A stretch of DNA of 64,000 bases, taken from an uncultured Clostridium sp. GTDB lineage: Bacteria > Bacillota > Clostridia > TANB77 > CAG-508. Shown piece by piece: positions 1 through 8,533 of the stretch (the stretch's first letter is position 1; every line of letters begins with the position of its first letter). A program made the position numbers and the translations under genes. The stretch covers positions 31,478 to 95,477 of the forward strand of contig CANSKZ010000008.1 of NCBI GenBank assembly GCA_947647595.1, read 5' to 3'. A model generated the notes under the pieces. That model was not told where the DNA came from. It saw only the letters and a program-made list of their open reading frames with translations, and made no database searches.

Positions 1-914
1 TAAACTCCATCATAAGAGCAGATGGCTCGCCACAATATGCCATGAAAACCATGTTAACTGGCGCTATTTTAAATATGATTTTAGACCCAATTGCTATATT
101 TGTCTTTCATCTAGGCGTAAAAGGCGCAGCCATTGCGACCATTATTGGTCAAATGGTTTCGGGAGTCATGTCTTTTTGGTATATCAAAAAATTCAAATCG
201 GTTACGATTACCAAAGAAAGTATGAAATTAGAATGGAAGACATTGAAGAAAATCTGTAGTTTGGGAATTTCAAGTTTTATTACACAAATTGCGATTACGA
301 TTGTATTAATTGTCATCAATCAGACCCTAACCAAATATGGTGCAGAATCCAAATATGGAAGTGATATACCACTTTCTGCTTTGGGAATTGTAATGAAAGT
401 AAACCAAATTGTCAATTCCATAGTGATTGGTTTAGCAGCTGGTGCGCAACCAATTATAGGATTCAACTTTGGCGCTAAAAAATATGACCGTGTTTTGAAA
501 ACCTATGGCTTTGCGGTAAAAGTTGGATTAGGAATTACAGCACTAGGAACATTAATATTCCAATTATGCCCACAACTGATTATCAATTTATTTGGACAAG
601 AAGATGAATTATATAACGAATTTGCCCAATTATGTTTTAGAATATTTATTGCTTTAGTGACTTTAAATTCTTTCCAAATTACTTCTGGAATTTTCTTTCA
701 AGCCATTGGAAATCCAGTAAAAGCTGCGATTCTTTCGTTATCCAGACAAATTGGATTTTTAGTTCCAGCCATGCTAATTTTGCCAAAATTTTTTGGCATC
801 GAGGGACTTCTGTATGCGGGGCCAACAGCGGATAGTTTGGCATTTATATTAGCCATTATATTAGTTACGATTGAAGTCAGAAAAATAAAGGGAATGAAAA
901 AGGAGGTAAATTAA
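1..914 (+). CDS. MATE family efflux transporter, C-terminal part
   Basis: Cut by the window edge: the frame is open from base 3, upstream of the first Met at 42, and the residues before it (IIRADGSPQYAM) are a conserved MATE motif, so the real start lies outside. About 300 residues with roughly six to seven hydrophobic segments remain, including the second-half motifs AAGAQPIIGFNFGAK and FFQAIGNP. MATE proteins export cationic compounds using a Na+ or H+ gradient across the cytoplasmic membrane; the substrate cannot be inferred. The stop is 1 base before the next start, so the pair is cotranscribed. Confidence 0.9.
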   Translation, partial: NSIIRADGSPQYAMKTMLTGAILNMILDPIAIFVFHLGVKGAAIATIIGQMVSGVMSFWYIKKFKSVTITKESMKLEWKTLKKICSLGISSFITQIAITIVLIVINQTLTKYGAESKYGSDIPLSALGIVMKVNQIVNSIVIGLAAGAQPIIGFNFGAKKYDRVLKTYGFAVKVGLGITALGTLIFQLCPQLIINLFGQEDELYNEFAQLCFRIFIALVTLNSFQITSGIFFQAIGNPVKAAILSLSRQIGFLVPAMLILPKFFGIEGLLYAGPTADSLAFILAIILVTIEVRKIKGMKKEVN

Positions 915-915
915 A

Positions 916-1527
916 ATGATTTTAACAATAGGAAGAGAATTTGGAAGTGGTGGAAAATATATTGGCGAAAGATTAGCCAAAGAATTAAACATGAAATTCT
1001 ATGATGCAGAATTAATTGAACGTGTTTCCCAAGAGAGAAATATTGACATTCATTTGTTAAACGAAAATGATGAAAAGCATAAGAAAAGTTTTTGGTACAC
1101 TTTGGCAATGGCATCCTTGTCTATGTCAGATAGTGTCAATTCCTTAACCGAGCTTCCTTCAGATGACAAATATTTTATCGAACAAGCCAAGGTCATTGAA
1201 GAAATTGCAGACGAAGGAAATGCAATTATCATTGGAAGATGTTCGAATGTGATTTTGAAAAATCGAAAAAACATTATCAATCTTTTCGTTTATAGTTCTG
1301 ATGAAAAGTTCAAGATTGCCAGAAAAATGGAATTTGCAGGACTAGACGAGAAAAAAGCCATCAAGTTAATGCATAAAAAAGACAAAGAAAGAGCTGCTTA
1401 CTATAATTATTACACCAACCAAACTTGGGGCGCACGAGATAGCTATGATTTATTAGTCGATTCATCAAAACTGGGGATTGAAAATACGATTCAGTTCATT
1501 AAAGATTATGTGAAATATAAAAAATAA
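916..1527 (+). CDS. Cytidylate kinase-like family protein
   Basis: 203 residues. The N-terminus carries a P-loop-like GREFGSGGKYIGERLA, the hallmark of the cytidylate kinase-like family (GRexGSGGr), followed by an AAK-type core with IIIGRCSNVIL and a C-terminal Arg-rich lid (KDKERAAYYNYYT). It presumably phosphorylates a nucleotide or related small molecule in the cytoplasm, but the family's substrate is mostly unproven. Its Shine-Dalgarno AAGGAGG lies inside the end of the MATE gene, so translation is probably coupled. In Clostridia this type often sits next to MATE genes. Confidence 0.8.
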   Translation: MILTIGREFGSGGKYIGERLAKELNMKFYDAELIERVSQERNIDIHLLNENDEKHKKSFWYTLAMASLSMSDSVNSLTELPSDDKYFIEQAKVIEEIADEGNAIIIGRCSNVILKNRKNIINLFVYSSDEKFKIARKMEFAGLDEKKAIKLMHKKDKERAAYYNYYTNQTWGARDSYDLLVDSSKLGIENTIQFIKDYVKYKK

Positions 1528-1540
1528 CAGCTGTAGCTTC

Positions 1541-1569
1541 TTGCAATTTATGTAAAATTGTGGTATAAT
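1541..1569 (+). promoter_or_regulatory. Sigma-A promoter for the 63-residue ORF
   Basis: TTGCAA (1541-1546), 17-base spacer, TATAAT (1564-1569). A perfect -10 and optimal spacing place the transcription start near 1576, about 35 bases before the ATG at 1612. Confidence 0.75.
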
Positions 1570-1611
1570 ATATACTGTTATAAAAATTTAGAAAAAAGCA
1601 GGAGGAGAAAC

Positions 1612-1803
1612 ATGTCAAAAGTAGAAGAAAAAATAGCAAAAGAGAATCGGAAATTTTGGCAGAATATGAGAGAAATGGAAGAAGCGCAATGCGAAAGGAA
1701 GCGTAATAGTGGAATGCCATGTAGCAAAGAAATTTGTGAAAAATATGATACTTCGAAATGCATTCATCCAGAATTGGCTGGTTTTCCAGCTAAAAGGTTT
1801 TAG
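1612..1803 (+). CDS. Small uncharacterised protein (63 aa)
   Basis: The start is the ATG at 1612, preceded by AGGAGGAG; the longer frame upstream of it runs through the promoter. The N-terminal half is charged and helical (SKVEEKIAKE), and the C-terminal half has four Cys (QCER, MPCSKEICEKY, SKCIHPE), which could bind a metal. It is monocistronic, with its own promoter and terminator. Codon 13 (1648-1650) is CGG, one of only two places in the window where an in-frame CGG is clearly read through without a frame change. I do not recognise the family. Confidence 0.65.
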   Translation: MSKVEEKIAKENRKFWQNMREMEEAQCERKRNSGMPCSKEICEKYDTSKCIHPELAGFPAKRF

Positions 1804-1809
1804 TTTTAC

Positions 1810-1856
1810 ACTGCATTGATGACGGCGATAATTAACGTTCATCAATGCAGTTTTTC
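1810..1856 (+). terminator. Intrinsic terminator
   Basis: Arms of 13 bases, perfectly complementary (1810-1822 ACTGCATTGATGA; 1839-1851), followed by TTTTTCT. Ends the 63-residue ORF transcript. Confidence 0.85.
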
Positions 1857-1880
1857 TATTGATAAAACCTTTCTAAAATC

Positions 1881-1909
1881 TTGACTTTCGATAGCATTTT
1901 TAATATAAT
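1881..1909 (+). promoter_or_regulatory. Promoter of the pta-ackA-isp operon
   Basis: TTGACT (1881-1886), 17-base spacer, TATAAT (1904-1909), about 30 bases upstream of pta. Confidence 0.75.
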
Positions 1910-1939
1910 ACAAAAAGTGATAAAAATAAGGAGGAAAAA

Positions 1940-2941
1940 ATGAGTTTTATAGAAGAAATCAAAAATAGAGCAAAATCCAATCAAAAAACAATTGTATTGC
2001 CAGAAGCATCCGATAAAAGAATTATAGAAGCAGCTGCAATTGCACTTCAAGAAGAATATGCTAATATTATTCTTTTGGGTGATGAAGATAAAATAAATAA
2101 AATAGCCAATGAAAATCATTTTGATATTGCAAAAGCAACGATTATCAATCCAAGAATATCAGAAAAACGTAAGGAATATGCAGAAAGTTTATATGATTTA
2201 AGAAAAGCAAAAGGAATGACGCTTGAACAAGCACAGGAATTGATTTTAGATGAAGTGTATTTTGGCATGATGATGGTAAAAAAGGAAGAAGCAGACGGAC
2301 TTGTTTCTGGTGCGATTCATTCTACCTCAGATACTTTACGTCCAGCACTTCAAATTCTAAAAACAGCCCCAAATACAAAGCTTGTTTCAGCGTTTTTTGT
2401 TATGGTTGTTCCGAATTGCCAATATGGAGAAGAGGGAACGTTCGTTTTTGGTGATTGTGGTTTGAATCAAAATCCAAATGCAGAAGAATTGGCTGAAATT
2501 GCTAAATCTTCGAGTGATAGTTTTGAACAATTGGTAGGAAAACCAGCAAAAGTAGGAATGCTTTCGTATTCAACTTATGGAAGTGCGAAATCGGAATTAA
2601 CGCAAAAAGTAATTGATGCAAAAAATTTGATTAAAGAAAAGTATCCAGAAATGAAAGTAGATGGAGAGTTTCAATTAGATAGTGCAATTGTACCAGAAGT
2701 AGCGGCTTCCAAGGCACCAACGAGCAAGATTGCAGGAAATTGCAATACATTGATATTTCCAGATTTAAATAGTGGAAATATTGGTTATAAATTAACGCAA
2801 AGATTTGCGAAAGCAGAAGCTTATGGACCACTTTGTCAGGGAATTGCAAAACCAGTGAATGATTTATCACGTGGTTGTTCAGCACAAGATGTGGCCGGGG
2901 TGATTGCGATAACTTGTGTGCAGGCCTGCCAAATGGGGTGA
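1940..2941 (+). CDS. pta: Phosphate acetyltransferase
   Basis: 333 residues, the usual length of the short Pta form. It converts acetyl-CoA and phosphate to acetyl phosphate, the first step of acetate-forming fermentation, in the cytoplasm. Family motifs are clear: IVLPEASDKRI near the N-terminus, DGLVSGAIHSTSDTLRPALQ in the middle, and FPDLNSGNIGYKLTQR plus GPLCQGIAKPVNDLSRGC at the C-terminus. SD AAGGAGG precedes the ATG. ackA follows after 70 bases; that gap holds a GC-rich imperfect inverted repeat (GCGCGATGAGCACGCG) that may shape the messenger. Confidence 0.97.
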   Translation: MSFIEEIKNRAKSNQKTIVLPEASDKRIIEAAAIALQEEYANIILLGDEDKINKIANENHFDIAKATIINPRISEKRKEYAESLYDLRKAKGMTLEQAQELILDEVYFGMMMVKKEEADGLVSGAIHSTSDTLRPALQILKTAPNTKLVSAFFVMVVPNCQYGEEGTFVFGDCGLNQNPNAEELAEIAKSSSDSFEQLVGKPAKVGMLSYSTYGSAKSELTQKVIDAKNLIKEKYPEMKVDGEFQLDSAIVPEVAASKAPTSKIAGNCNTLIFPDLNSGNIGYKLTQRFAKAEAYGPLCQGIAKPVNDLSRGCSAQDVAGVIAITCVQACQMG

Positions 2942-3011
2942 TAAAAGCTGATATTGTACCGCGCGATGAGCACGCGAGGGAGATTTTTTGTAAAAGAGAG
3001 GAAAGAATGTT

Positions 3012-4211
3012 ATGAAAATTTTAGTTTTGAATTGTGGAAGTAGTTCATTGAAATATCAATTGATGGATATGGAAAAAGAGGAAGTGATTACAAAGGGAAC
3101 GTATGAGAGAATTGGGCAAAATAATTCTTTTGTGACGATTAAGCAAAATGGAGAGAAAACAAGAATTGAGCATCCTGTGGAGAATCATGATTTGGCTTTG
3201 AAGTTTGTTATGGAAGAGTTGTTAACTGGTGAAAAATATGGTGTGATTCAAGATTTGAATGATATTGATGCTGTGGGACACAGATTGGTTCATGGTGGAG
3301 AGAAATTTAGTTGTTCTGTTTTAATTACAGACGAAGTAATTGAGCAAATTAAGGAATGTATTCCACTTGCACCACTTCATAATCCTGCGTGTTTGCTTGG
3401 AATTGAAGCTTGTAAAAAGGAAATGAAAAATACGCCAATGGTAGCTGTTTTTGATACGGCGTTTCATCAAACCATGCCAAAAGAAAATTATATTTATCCA
3501 CTTCCTTTTGAGTATTATGAAAAATACAAAATTCGTAAATATGGATTCCATGGAACAAGCCACAAATTTGTTTCACAAAGAGTGGCAGAAGTGATGAATC
3601 AAAATATAAAAGATTTAAAAATTGTGACATGTCATTTAGGGCAAGGTGCTTCGCTTTGTGCGATTGATGGTGGAAAATCAGTCAATACCAGTATGGGACT
3701 AACGCCACTTGGTGGTATTGCAATGTGTGCAAGATGTGGTGATATGGACCCATCGATGGTTGGTTATTTAATGGACACTTTGGGTAAAACGAAAGAAGAA
3801 ATTAATACGATTTTGAATAAAGAATCTGGTGTTCTTGGTATTTCTGGCATTAGTCCAGATTTCAGAGATGTGGAAGCTGCTAAAGCAGAAGGAAATGAAA
3901 GAGCAGGTTTGGCGATTGATTTTTATAATCATACTGTAGCAGAATATATTGCACGTTATGCTGTTTCATTACAAGGAATTGATGTGATTGTATTTACGGC
4001 AGGAATTGGTGAAAATCAAATTAATATTCGAAAAGGAATTTGCGAAAAATTGAAATTTATGGGAGTCGAAATTGACGAAACTGCCAATAACACAAGAGGA
4101 GAAGAAATTGAAATTTCAACCAAAAACTCTAAAATAAAAGTTTTTGTGATTCCAACCGATGAAGAATTAATGATAGCACGTGATACAAAAGAAATTATTG
4201 CTCAAAATTAG
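3012..4211 (+). CDS. ackA: Acetate kinase
   Basis: 399 residues, full length. It makes acetate and ATP from acetyl phosphate, completing the Pta-AckA pathway. Signature elements are present: NCGSSSLKYQL at the start, VGHRLVHGGE, VFDTAFHQTMP, YGFHGTSHKFVSQR, CHLGQGASLCAI and FTAGIGEN. The stop is 12 bases before ispF with an SD between, so energy metabolism and isoprenoid synthesis share a transcript here. Confidence 0.98.
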   Translation: MKILVLNCGSSSLKYQLMDMEKEEVITKGTYERIGQNNSFVTIKQNGEKTRIEHPVENHDLALKFVMEELLTGEKYGVIQDLNDIDAVGHRLVHGGEKFSCSVLITDEVIEQIKECIPLAPLHNPACLLGIEACKKEMKNTPMVAVFDTAFHQTMPKENYIYPLPFEYYEKYKIRKYGFHGTSHKFVSQRVAEVMNQNIKDLKIVTCHLGQGASLCAIDGGKSVNTSMGLTPLGGIAMCARCGDMDPSMVGYLMDTLGKTKEEINTILNKESGVLGISGISPDFRDVEAAKAEGNERAGLAIDFYNHTVAEYIARYAVSLQGIDVIVFTAGIGENQINIRKGICEKLKFMGVEIDETANNTRGEEIEISTKNSKIKVFVIPTDEELMIARDTKEIIAQN

Positions 4212-4223
4212 GAGGAAGAGAAT

Positions 4224-4688
4224 TTGAAAGTAGCAATTGGGCAAGATAGCCACAGAATCGATTATGAAAATAAGGACAAAAAATTGATAATTGGTGGAAT
4301 TGAGTTTGATGAACCATTTTCCTTATCAGGAAATAGTGATGCAGACGTGGTTTTACATGCTATTACTAATGCGGTTTCAGGAATTACGTGTAAAAATATT
4401 TTGGGGAAAGTAGCGGATGCTATGTGTCAAAATGGAATTACGAATAGCGAAGAATATTTGAAAGAAGCATTGAAAGATTTAAAAGAAAAAATTATTCATG
4501 TTTCGATTTCAATTGAATGTAAAGCTCCTAAGATGACACCGAAAATAGAAGCGATGAGAAGAAATATAGCAAAAATTTTGCAACTAGAGGAAAATTGTAT
4601 TGGCATTACCGCAACTTCTGGAGATGGTTTGACGGAATTTGGTAAAGGAAATGGAATCAGCGTATTTGCTTGTATTACAGTAGAATAA
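4224..4688 (+). CDS. ispF: 2-C-methyl-D-erythritol 2,4-cyclodiphosphate synthase, divergent
   Basis: 154 residues with a TTG start (SD GGAGGAAG nine bases upstream). Cyclises CDP-methylerythritol phosphate in the MEP pathway. The metal ligands D8, H10 (GQDSHR) and H45 (DADVVLHAITNAV) are visible, as is the APKM loop. The usual GDIG and FPDTD substrate-binding stretch is replaced by ILGKVADAMC, and the C-terminal TTEKLGF by TSGDGLTEFG, so this is an unusual subfamily. Its place beside ispE and ispD supports the assignment. Confidence 0.85.
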   Translation: MKVAIGQDSHRIDYENKDKKLIIGGIEFDEPFSLSGNSDADVVLHAITNAVSGITCKNILGKVADAMCQNGITNSEEYLKEALKDLKEKIIHVSISIECKAPKMTPKIEAMRRNIAKILQLEENCIGITATSGDGLTEFGKGNGISVFACITVE

Positions 4689-4703
4689 AATGGAGAAAAA
4701 TGG

Positions 4704-5585
4704 ATGGAAGAAATCTATAAAAAAGCAAGAGCAAGAATTAATTTAAGTTTAGAGGTATTGGGGAAAAGAGAAGATGGTTATCATAACATAAAATCGGTAT
4801 TCCAGAAGATTAATTTTTATGATGAAATTTGGATTCGAAAAAATAAAACAGCTGATTGTCGTTTAGAAACCAATGTAGAAACATTAAATAATCAGCAAAA
4901 TATTGTTTATCAAGCGTATTTGAAACTAAAGGAAAAGTTTCCGAATCTTTCTGGAGTAGATGTCAAAATCAACAAAAAGATTCCAATGCAAGCGGGTTTG
5001 GCAGGTGGAAGTGCAGATTGTGCTACGTTTCTTTTGGCAATGAATGAATTATTTGGTTTGTCGTTGTCGAAATCAGAAATTGAGTCGATTGGCAAAAGTT
5101 TGGGAGCAGATGTTGTGCCTTGTTTGTATCATCAGGCGGTTTTAGTAGAAGGAATTGGCGAAAAGATAACGAAGATAAATACCAATTTCAAATATTATGT
5201 TGTGATTGTTAAGCCAGTTATTTCTTGTGATACAAAGCAAATGTATCAAGCATTAGATGCCAACTCCCAATTGATTCAGTTGCAAGTAGCAGACAAAGTG
5301 ATTTTGGCATTAGAAAATAATCAAATACAAACTTTGGCAAATCACTTATATAATGTATTTGAAGAGGTTTTGGAAGAAAAAGAAGAGATTCAGAATATAA
5401 AAAATGAATTTTCTAAAAATGATGCCATAGGAACTTTAATGAGTGGTTCTGGTTCGTGTGTTTATGGTTTGTTTGAAAAGAAGGAAGAGGCTAAAAGGGC
5501 CTATCATCAATTAAAGACAAATTATGAAACATATATTTGTACATCTTATAATACAAGAAGGGAAAATAAATATGATAAAAAATAA
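4704..5585 (+). CDS. ispE: 4-diphosphocytidyl-2-C-methyl-D-erythritol kinase
   Basis: 293 residues, GHMP kinase fold. It phosphorylates the 2-hydroxyl of CDP-methylerythritol with ATP. Visible are the N-terminal KARARINLSLEVLGKREDGYH, the ATP-binding glycine loop PMQAGLAGGSADCATF, and the C-terminal GTLMSGSGSCVYGLF. Its last 14 bases overlap the start of ispD, suggesting translational coupling. Confidence 0.95.
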   Translation: MEEIYKKARARINLSLEVLGKREDGYHNIKSVFQKINFYDEIWIRKNKTADCRLETNVETLNNQQNIVYQAYLKLKEKFPNLSGVDVKINKKIPMQAGLAGGSADCATFLLAMNELFGLSLSKSEIESIGKSLGADVVPCLYHQAVLVEGIGEKITKINTNFKYYVVIVKPVISCDTKQMYQALDANSQLIQLQVADKVILALENNQIQTLANHLYNVFEEVLEEKEEIQNIKNEFSKNDAIGTLMSGSGSCVYGLFEKKEEAKRAYHQLKTNYETYICTSYNTRRENKYDKK

Positions 5586-6249
5586 AACGGTGACAGCCAT
5601 TTTATTAGTTGCTGGAAATAGTACGAGATTTGGAAAAAATAGAAATAAAAATTTTGAGAGCATTTGTGGAAAAAATATAATGTCTTATAGTTTAAATGCA
5701 TTTGATAAAAATCAATATGTGGATGATATGATAGTGGTTGCCAAAGAAAGTGAAATACAGAAAGTACAAAATATTGTAAAACAGGGAAATGTCACAAAGC
5801 CAGTCCACATTGTTTGTGGAGGAAATTCAAGACAAGAATCAGTGTATCATGGTTTACAAGAAACTAATGCTGAAATTGTCATTGTGCATGACGGAGCAAG
5901 ACCTGCGATTAAGCAAGAATATATTAACCAATGTGTTGAAAGTATGGAAGAATTTCAAGGTGTGACAGTTGGCGTTAAATCGAAAGATACCATAAAAATA
6001 ACAGATGAAAATGGCGTGATTGCAAGCACTACGAAAAGAAGCAATACTTGGGTGATTCAAACACCACAATGTTTTCATCGAGAAATTTTGCTTAAAATGC
6101 ACGAAAAATATAAAAATGAGGAAGTAACAGATGATTGTATGCTATTGGAAATGAATGGTTATCAACTGAAAGTTTTGGAGAGTGATTATACGAATATAAA
6201 AGTAACAACGTATGAGGATTTGGGAATTGTGGAGCAGTTTTTGAAGTAA
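5572..6249 (+). CDS. ispD: 2-C-methyl-D-erythritol 4-phosphate cytidylyltransferase
   Basis: 225 residues. Transfers CMP from CTP to methylerythritol phosphate. I start at the ATG at 5572 (AAGAAGGG upstream) rather than the further upstream Met at 5524, because family homology begins at VTAILLVAGNSTRFG. Further motifs: NKNFESICGKNIMSYSLNAF, VCGGNSRQESVYHGL, VIVHDGARP, TPQCFHREILLKMH and VTDDCMLLE. Last gene of the operon; a terminator follows. ispH lies separately at 61.3 kb. Confidence 0.95.
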   Translation: MIKNKTVTAILLVAGNSTRFGKNRNKNFESICGKNIMSYSLNAFDKNQYVDDMIVVAKESEIQKVQNIVKQGNVTKPVHIVCGGNSRQESVYHGLQETNAEIVIVHDGARPAIKQEYINQCVESMEEFQGVTVGVKSKDTIKITDENGVIASTTKRSNTWVIQTPQCFHREILLKMHEKYKNEEVTDDCMLLEMNGYQLKVLESDYTNIKVTTYEDLGIVEQFLK

Positions 6250-6258
6250 AAATAGAGA

Positions 6259-6297
6259 AATAATGATTAGCTAGAAAAAGTAATCATTATTTTTTTA
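6259..6297 (+). terminator. Terminator of the pta-ackA-ispFED operon
   Basis: AATAATGATTA (6259-6269) pairs with TAATCATTATT (6281-6291), followed by TTTTTT. Confidence 0.85.
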
Positions 6298-6307
6298 CTT
6301 AAAAATA

Positions 6308-6336
6308 TTGACATTATTCTGAAAAAGGTGTATTAT
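6308..6336 (+). promoter_or_regulatory. Promoter of the HTH/Rossmann gene
   Basis: TTGACA (6308-6313), 17-base spacer, TATTAT (6331-6336). The palindrome at 6344 covers the expected transcription start. Confidence 0.75.
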
Positions 6337-6343
6337 ATAAATA

Positions 6344-6373
6344 CAGAACATATTGTTCTGAAAACAGAACAAT
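6344..6373 (+). promoter_or_regulatory. Palindromic operator with a repeated half-site
   Basis: CAGAACATATTGTTCTG (6344-6360) has 7-base arms around a 3-base centre. A further half-site CAGAACA begins at 6365, exactly 21 bases (two helical turns) after the first. It lies between the -10 box and the SD of a gene whose product begins with a DNA-binding domain, so autorepression is likely. The same 12-mer CAGAACATATTG recurs at the ftsY promoter (25871). Confidence 0.6.
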
Positions 6374-6392
6374 ATAAAAAAGGGGGGCGAAA

Positions 6393-7640
6393 ATGGGATA
6401 TTTAACAGCGAAACAACTTTCTGAAAAATGGGGAATATCGGAAAGAAGAATTATAAAATTGTGCCAAGAAGAAAGAATTTATGGTGCTGTAAAAGAAGGC
6501 AGAATTTGGAATATTCCAGAAGATGCCATGAAACCAAGTGATAAACGAAGTAATATAGCGCAATATATTCCCACCCACAAAAGAGTCTTGGTTGCCAATA
6601 TTAATACAAAAATTGGTGAAGAATTAATTCCATTATTAGAAAAAGAAGGGTATATTGTGGAGGGAATCTGTGAAGAAAATACCAGAATTAAATCCGAAAA
6701 GTTGAAGGCGTTAAAAGTACTTCTAACCGACTTTGAGAATCAAGAAAAGTTAGAGAAAATGTTTCTTAAAACAGAAAAATACTACGATGGATTTATTTTT
6801 ATCGATACCGATAAAACAAGTAAGGAATTTATGAAAAATAAAGAATGGCTTATTCTAAAGTTGGCACAAAAAATGGATTGTGATTCAAGCATTGTTCTTT
6901 TGAATCATCCTCAAAATGCAAGTTATGGATTAGAGAAAAAGCTTGCCCAAAAATTAAGGCAAAGAATTGGATTAAGAATAAATTCCATTCAATTAACGGT
7001 ACCAATTTCGAATCATATTTGGATGAACTATGATGAAATAGCAAAAGATATTATGAATTTATTAACTGGCTTTAAAAATACAACTGGTATGGCTATCACA
7101 AGCAATGGTGGTTATTTAGAATTTGACGAAAATGGAACAACGAGGGAATTGGAAAGAGGAATTTTTTATCGAGCGATTCAAGATTGTTTGAAAAGATTAA
7201 ATAAGGAATCACATTTTTGGTCTGCTTCCATGATGCTAGAAGATGAGTGGACAGAAGAACCGCTTGAAATGAATTTTAGAGTAGTCAATTTGGAGACAGC
7301 AAATCGTGGTGTAAATATGGAGAGAATTTTTATTTTTCGAAAAAACGAAATTGAAAAATTTAAGAAGAATAAAACGTTGCAAATTTATATGCAAAGTAAG
7401 GTTCATACGATATTTGTGGATTATCATGAAATATTAAAAAAGGAACCAGAATTATTAAAAATTGTTGGAAACGGTTGGGACGGAATAGATAACGATACTT
7501 TGATTGTGGATTTACCAAGTGAAAATGGAAACGAAGGAAGAGGTTATGTGAGTAGAAATAAAAGAGAAGTGAAAAAGGCGTATGAGTGTTTTGAGAGATT
7601 GAAAAAGTATGGAAAGGATTTGAAGGAGGTTTTGAAATGA
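6393..7640 (+). CDS. Uncharacterised HTH protein with Rossmann-like and unknown C-terminal domains
   Basis: 415 residues. Residues 1-50 form an excisionase/MerR-like helix-turn-helix (LTAKQLSEKWGISERRIIKL, then a wing containing GRIWNIP). Residues 65-240 look Rossmann-like, resembling a short-chain dehydrogenase: RVLVANINTKIGEELIPLL at the nucleotide-binding position but without the usual glycine pattern. The last 110 residues (from MERIFIFRKNEIEKF) form a separate mixed domain. It may sense a nucleotide or redox ligand and control its own promoter through the palindrome upstream. The stop overlaps the next start by 4 bases. Function not known. Confidence 0.65.
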   Translation: MGYLTAKQLSEKWGISERRIIKLCQEERIYGAVKEGRIWNIPEDAMKPSDKRSNIAQYIPTHKRVLVANINTKIGEELIPLLEKEGYIVEGICEENTRIKSEKLKALKVLLTDFENQEKLEKMFLKTEKYYDGFIFIDTDKTSKEFMKNKEWLILKLAQKMDCDSSIVLLNHPQNASYGLEKKLAQKLRQRIGLRINSIQLTVPISNHIWMNYDEIAKDIMNLLTGFKNTTGMAITSNGGYLEFDENGTTRELERGIFYRAIQDCLKRLNKESHFWSASMMLEDEWTEEPLEMNFRVVNLETANRGVNMERIFIFRKNEIEKFKKNKTLQIYMQSKVHTIFVDYHEILKKEPELLKIVGNGWDGIDNDTLIVDLPSENGNEGRGYVSRNKREVKKAYECFERLKKYGKDLKEVLK

Positions 7641-8533
7641 TAAGAAATGAGGACTTTTTGAAGCATATTACTTATGATGGAGATCCTGAAATTGAAAAAG
7701 AAATTAAAAGTGGAGATGCTTATACAATTTGTGATTTATTAGAACAAACAAAAGGTGGAATTTATTTAAGAGATTTAGAAAACGCAATCATTGAGACAGA
7801 TGATATTGTTCAAATTTATGAATTTTTGTTTTTAGCTGCAGATATGAAAATTCCTGGATTTAACCAGCCAAGATTTGAGAAATTGGTTCGTGAAAGTGGA
7901 AATCCAAAATTGATGTGTTATTCAATGGCATTTGTACCAGGAACGGATTTACCTGCTATGCTTGCTTCGTTAGAAGAAACTAGATGTGCAAAATATATGG
8001 AAATGATAATGAAAGATGAGGAATATGATGAGGTTTTTGAAGAAGTGAAAAAAATCGATTCAGAATATGAAATCAAAGTAGAAAAAACAAAAAATTTTGA
8101 TTGGTTTCCTGTTTCATTGAAAGAATTTGAGGAATTTAAAAATAGTGTGCCAGAGTTGAAAGAACAAGTAAAAGGTACTCAAAATCCACATTTGATTACA
8201 GAATTGGCGAATTATTTACAATATTTGAATGAGTATCAGGAACAGTCTTATGGGATAGATGATTTAACAGCTATCCAAGAAGAATTGCAAGATCCAATGC
8301 AAGCATATGAGTATTTGGCATCAGTAAAGGTAGAAAATAAAACTGGATTGATTCAAGCAGTTGTAAAGTCAGGAAGAACAAAATTTGTGTATTATGTGTA
8401 TGAATATGTGCCAGAATTAACAAAGGAAGAAAAGGATTATTTGAATGAAAATATTAAGGATAAAAAATATAAAGCAATGTTAGGAGAGGAAAAATCAGAA
8501 AAAGAGGAGGGAAGAGGTGGAATTGACAATTAA
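7637..8533 (+). CDS. Uncharacterised acidic helical protein
   Basis: 298 residues, starting in an ATGA overlap with the preceding gene. Almost entirely predicted helix with regularly spaced hydrophobics, as in helical-repeat scaffold proteins; no catalytic motif or membrane segment. The tail is strongly charged (EEKSEKEEGR). It forms a three-gene unit with the HTH protein and the following membrane protein, suggesting they act together. I do not recognise the family. Confidence 0.7.
   Translation: MIRNEDFLKHITYDGDPEIEKEIKSGDAYTICDLLEQTKGGIYLRDLENAIIETDDIVQIYEFLFLAADMKIPGFNQPRFEKLVRESGNPKLMCYSMAFVPGTDLPAMLASLEETRCAKYMEMIMKDEEYDEVFEEVKKIDSEYEIKVEKTKNFDWFPVSLKEFEEFKNSVPELKEQVKGTQNPHLITELANYLQYLNEYQEQSYGIDDLTAIQEELQDPMQAYEYLASVKVENKTGLIQAVVKSGRTKFVYYVYEYVPELTKEEKDYLNENIKDKKYKAMLGEEKSEKEEGRGGIDN

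Noticed and set aside
2941..3011. Terminator between pta and ackA
   Set aside because: The inverted repeat is imperfect and short, and the T run is separated; the two genes are expected to be cotranscribed.
6344..6360. LexA box
   Set aside because: GAAC and GTTC are separated by five bases, not four, and the outer bases differ from the SOS consensus; the gene is not an SOS gene.
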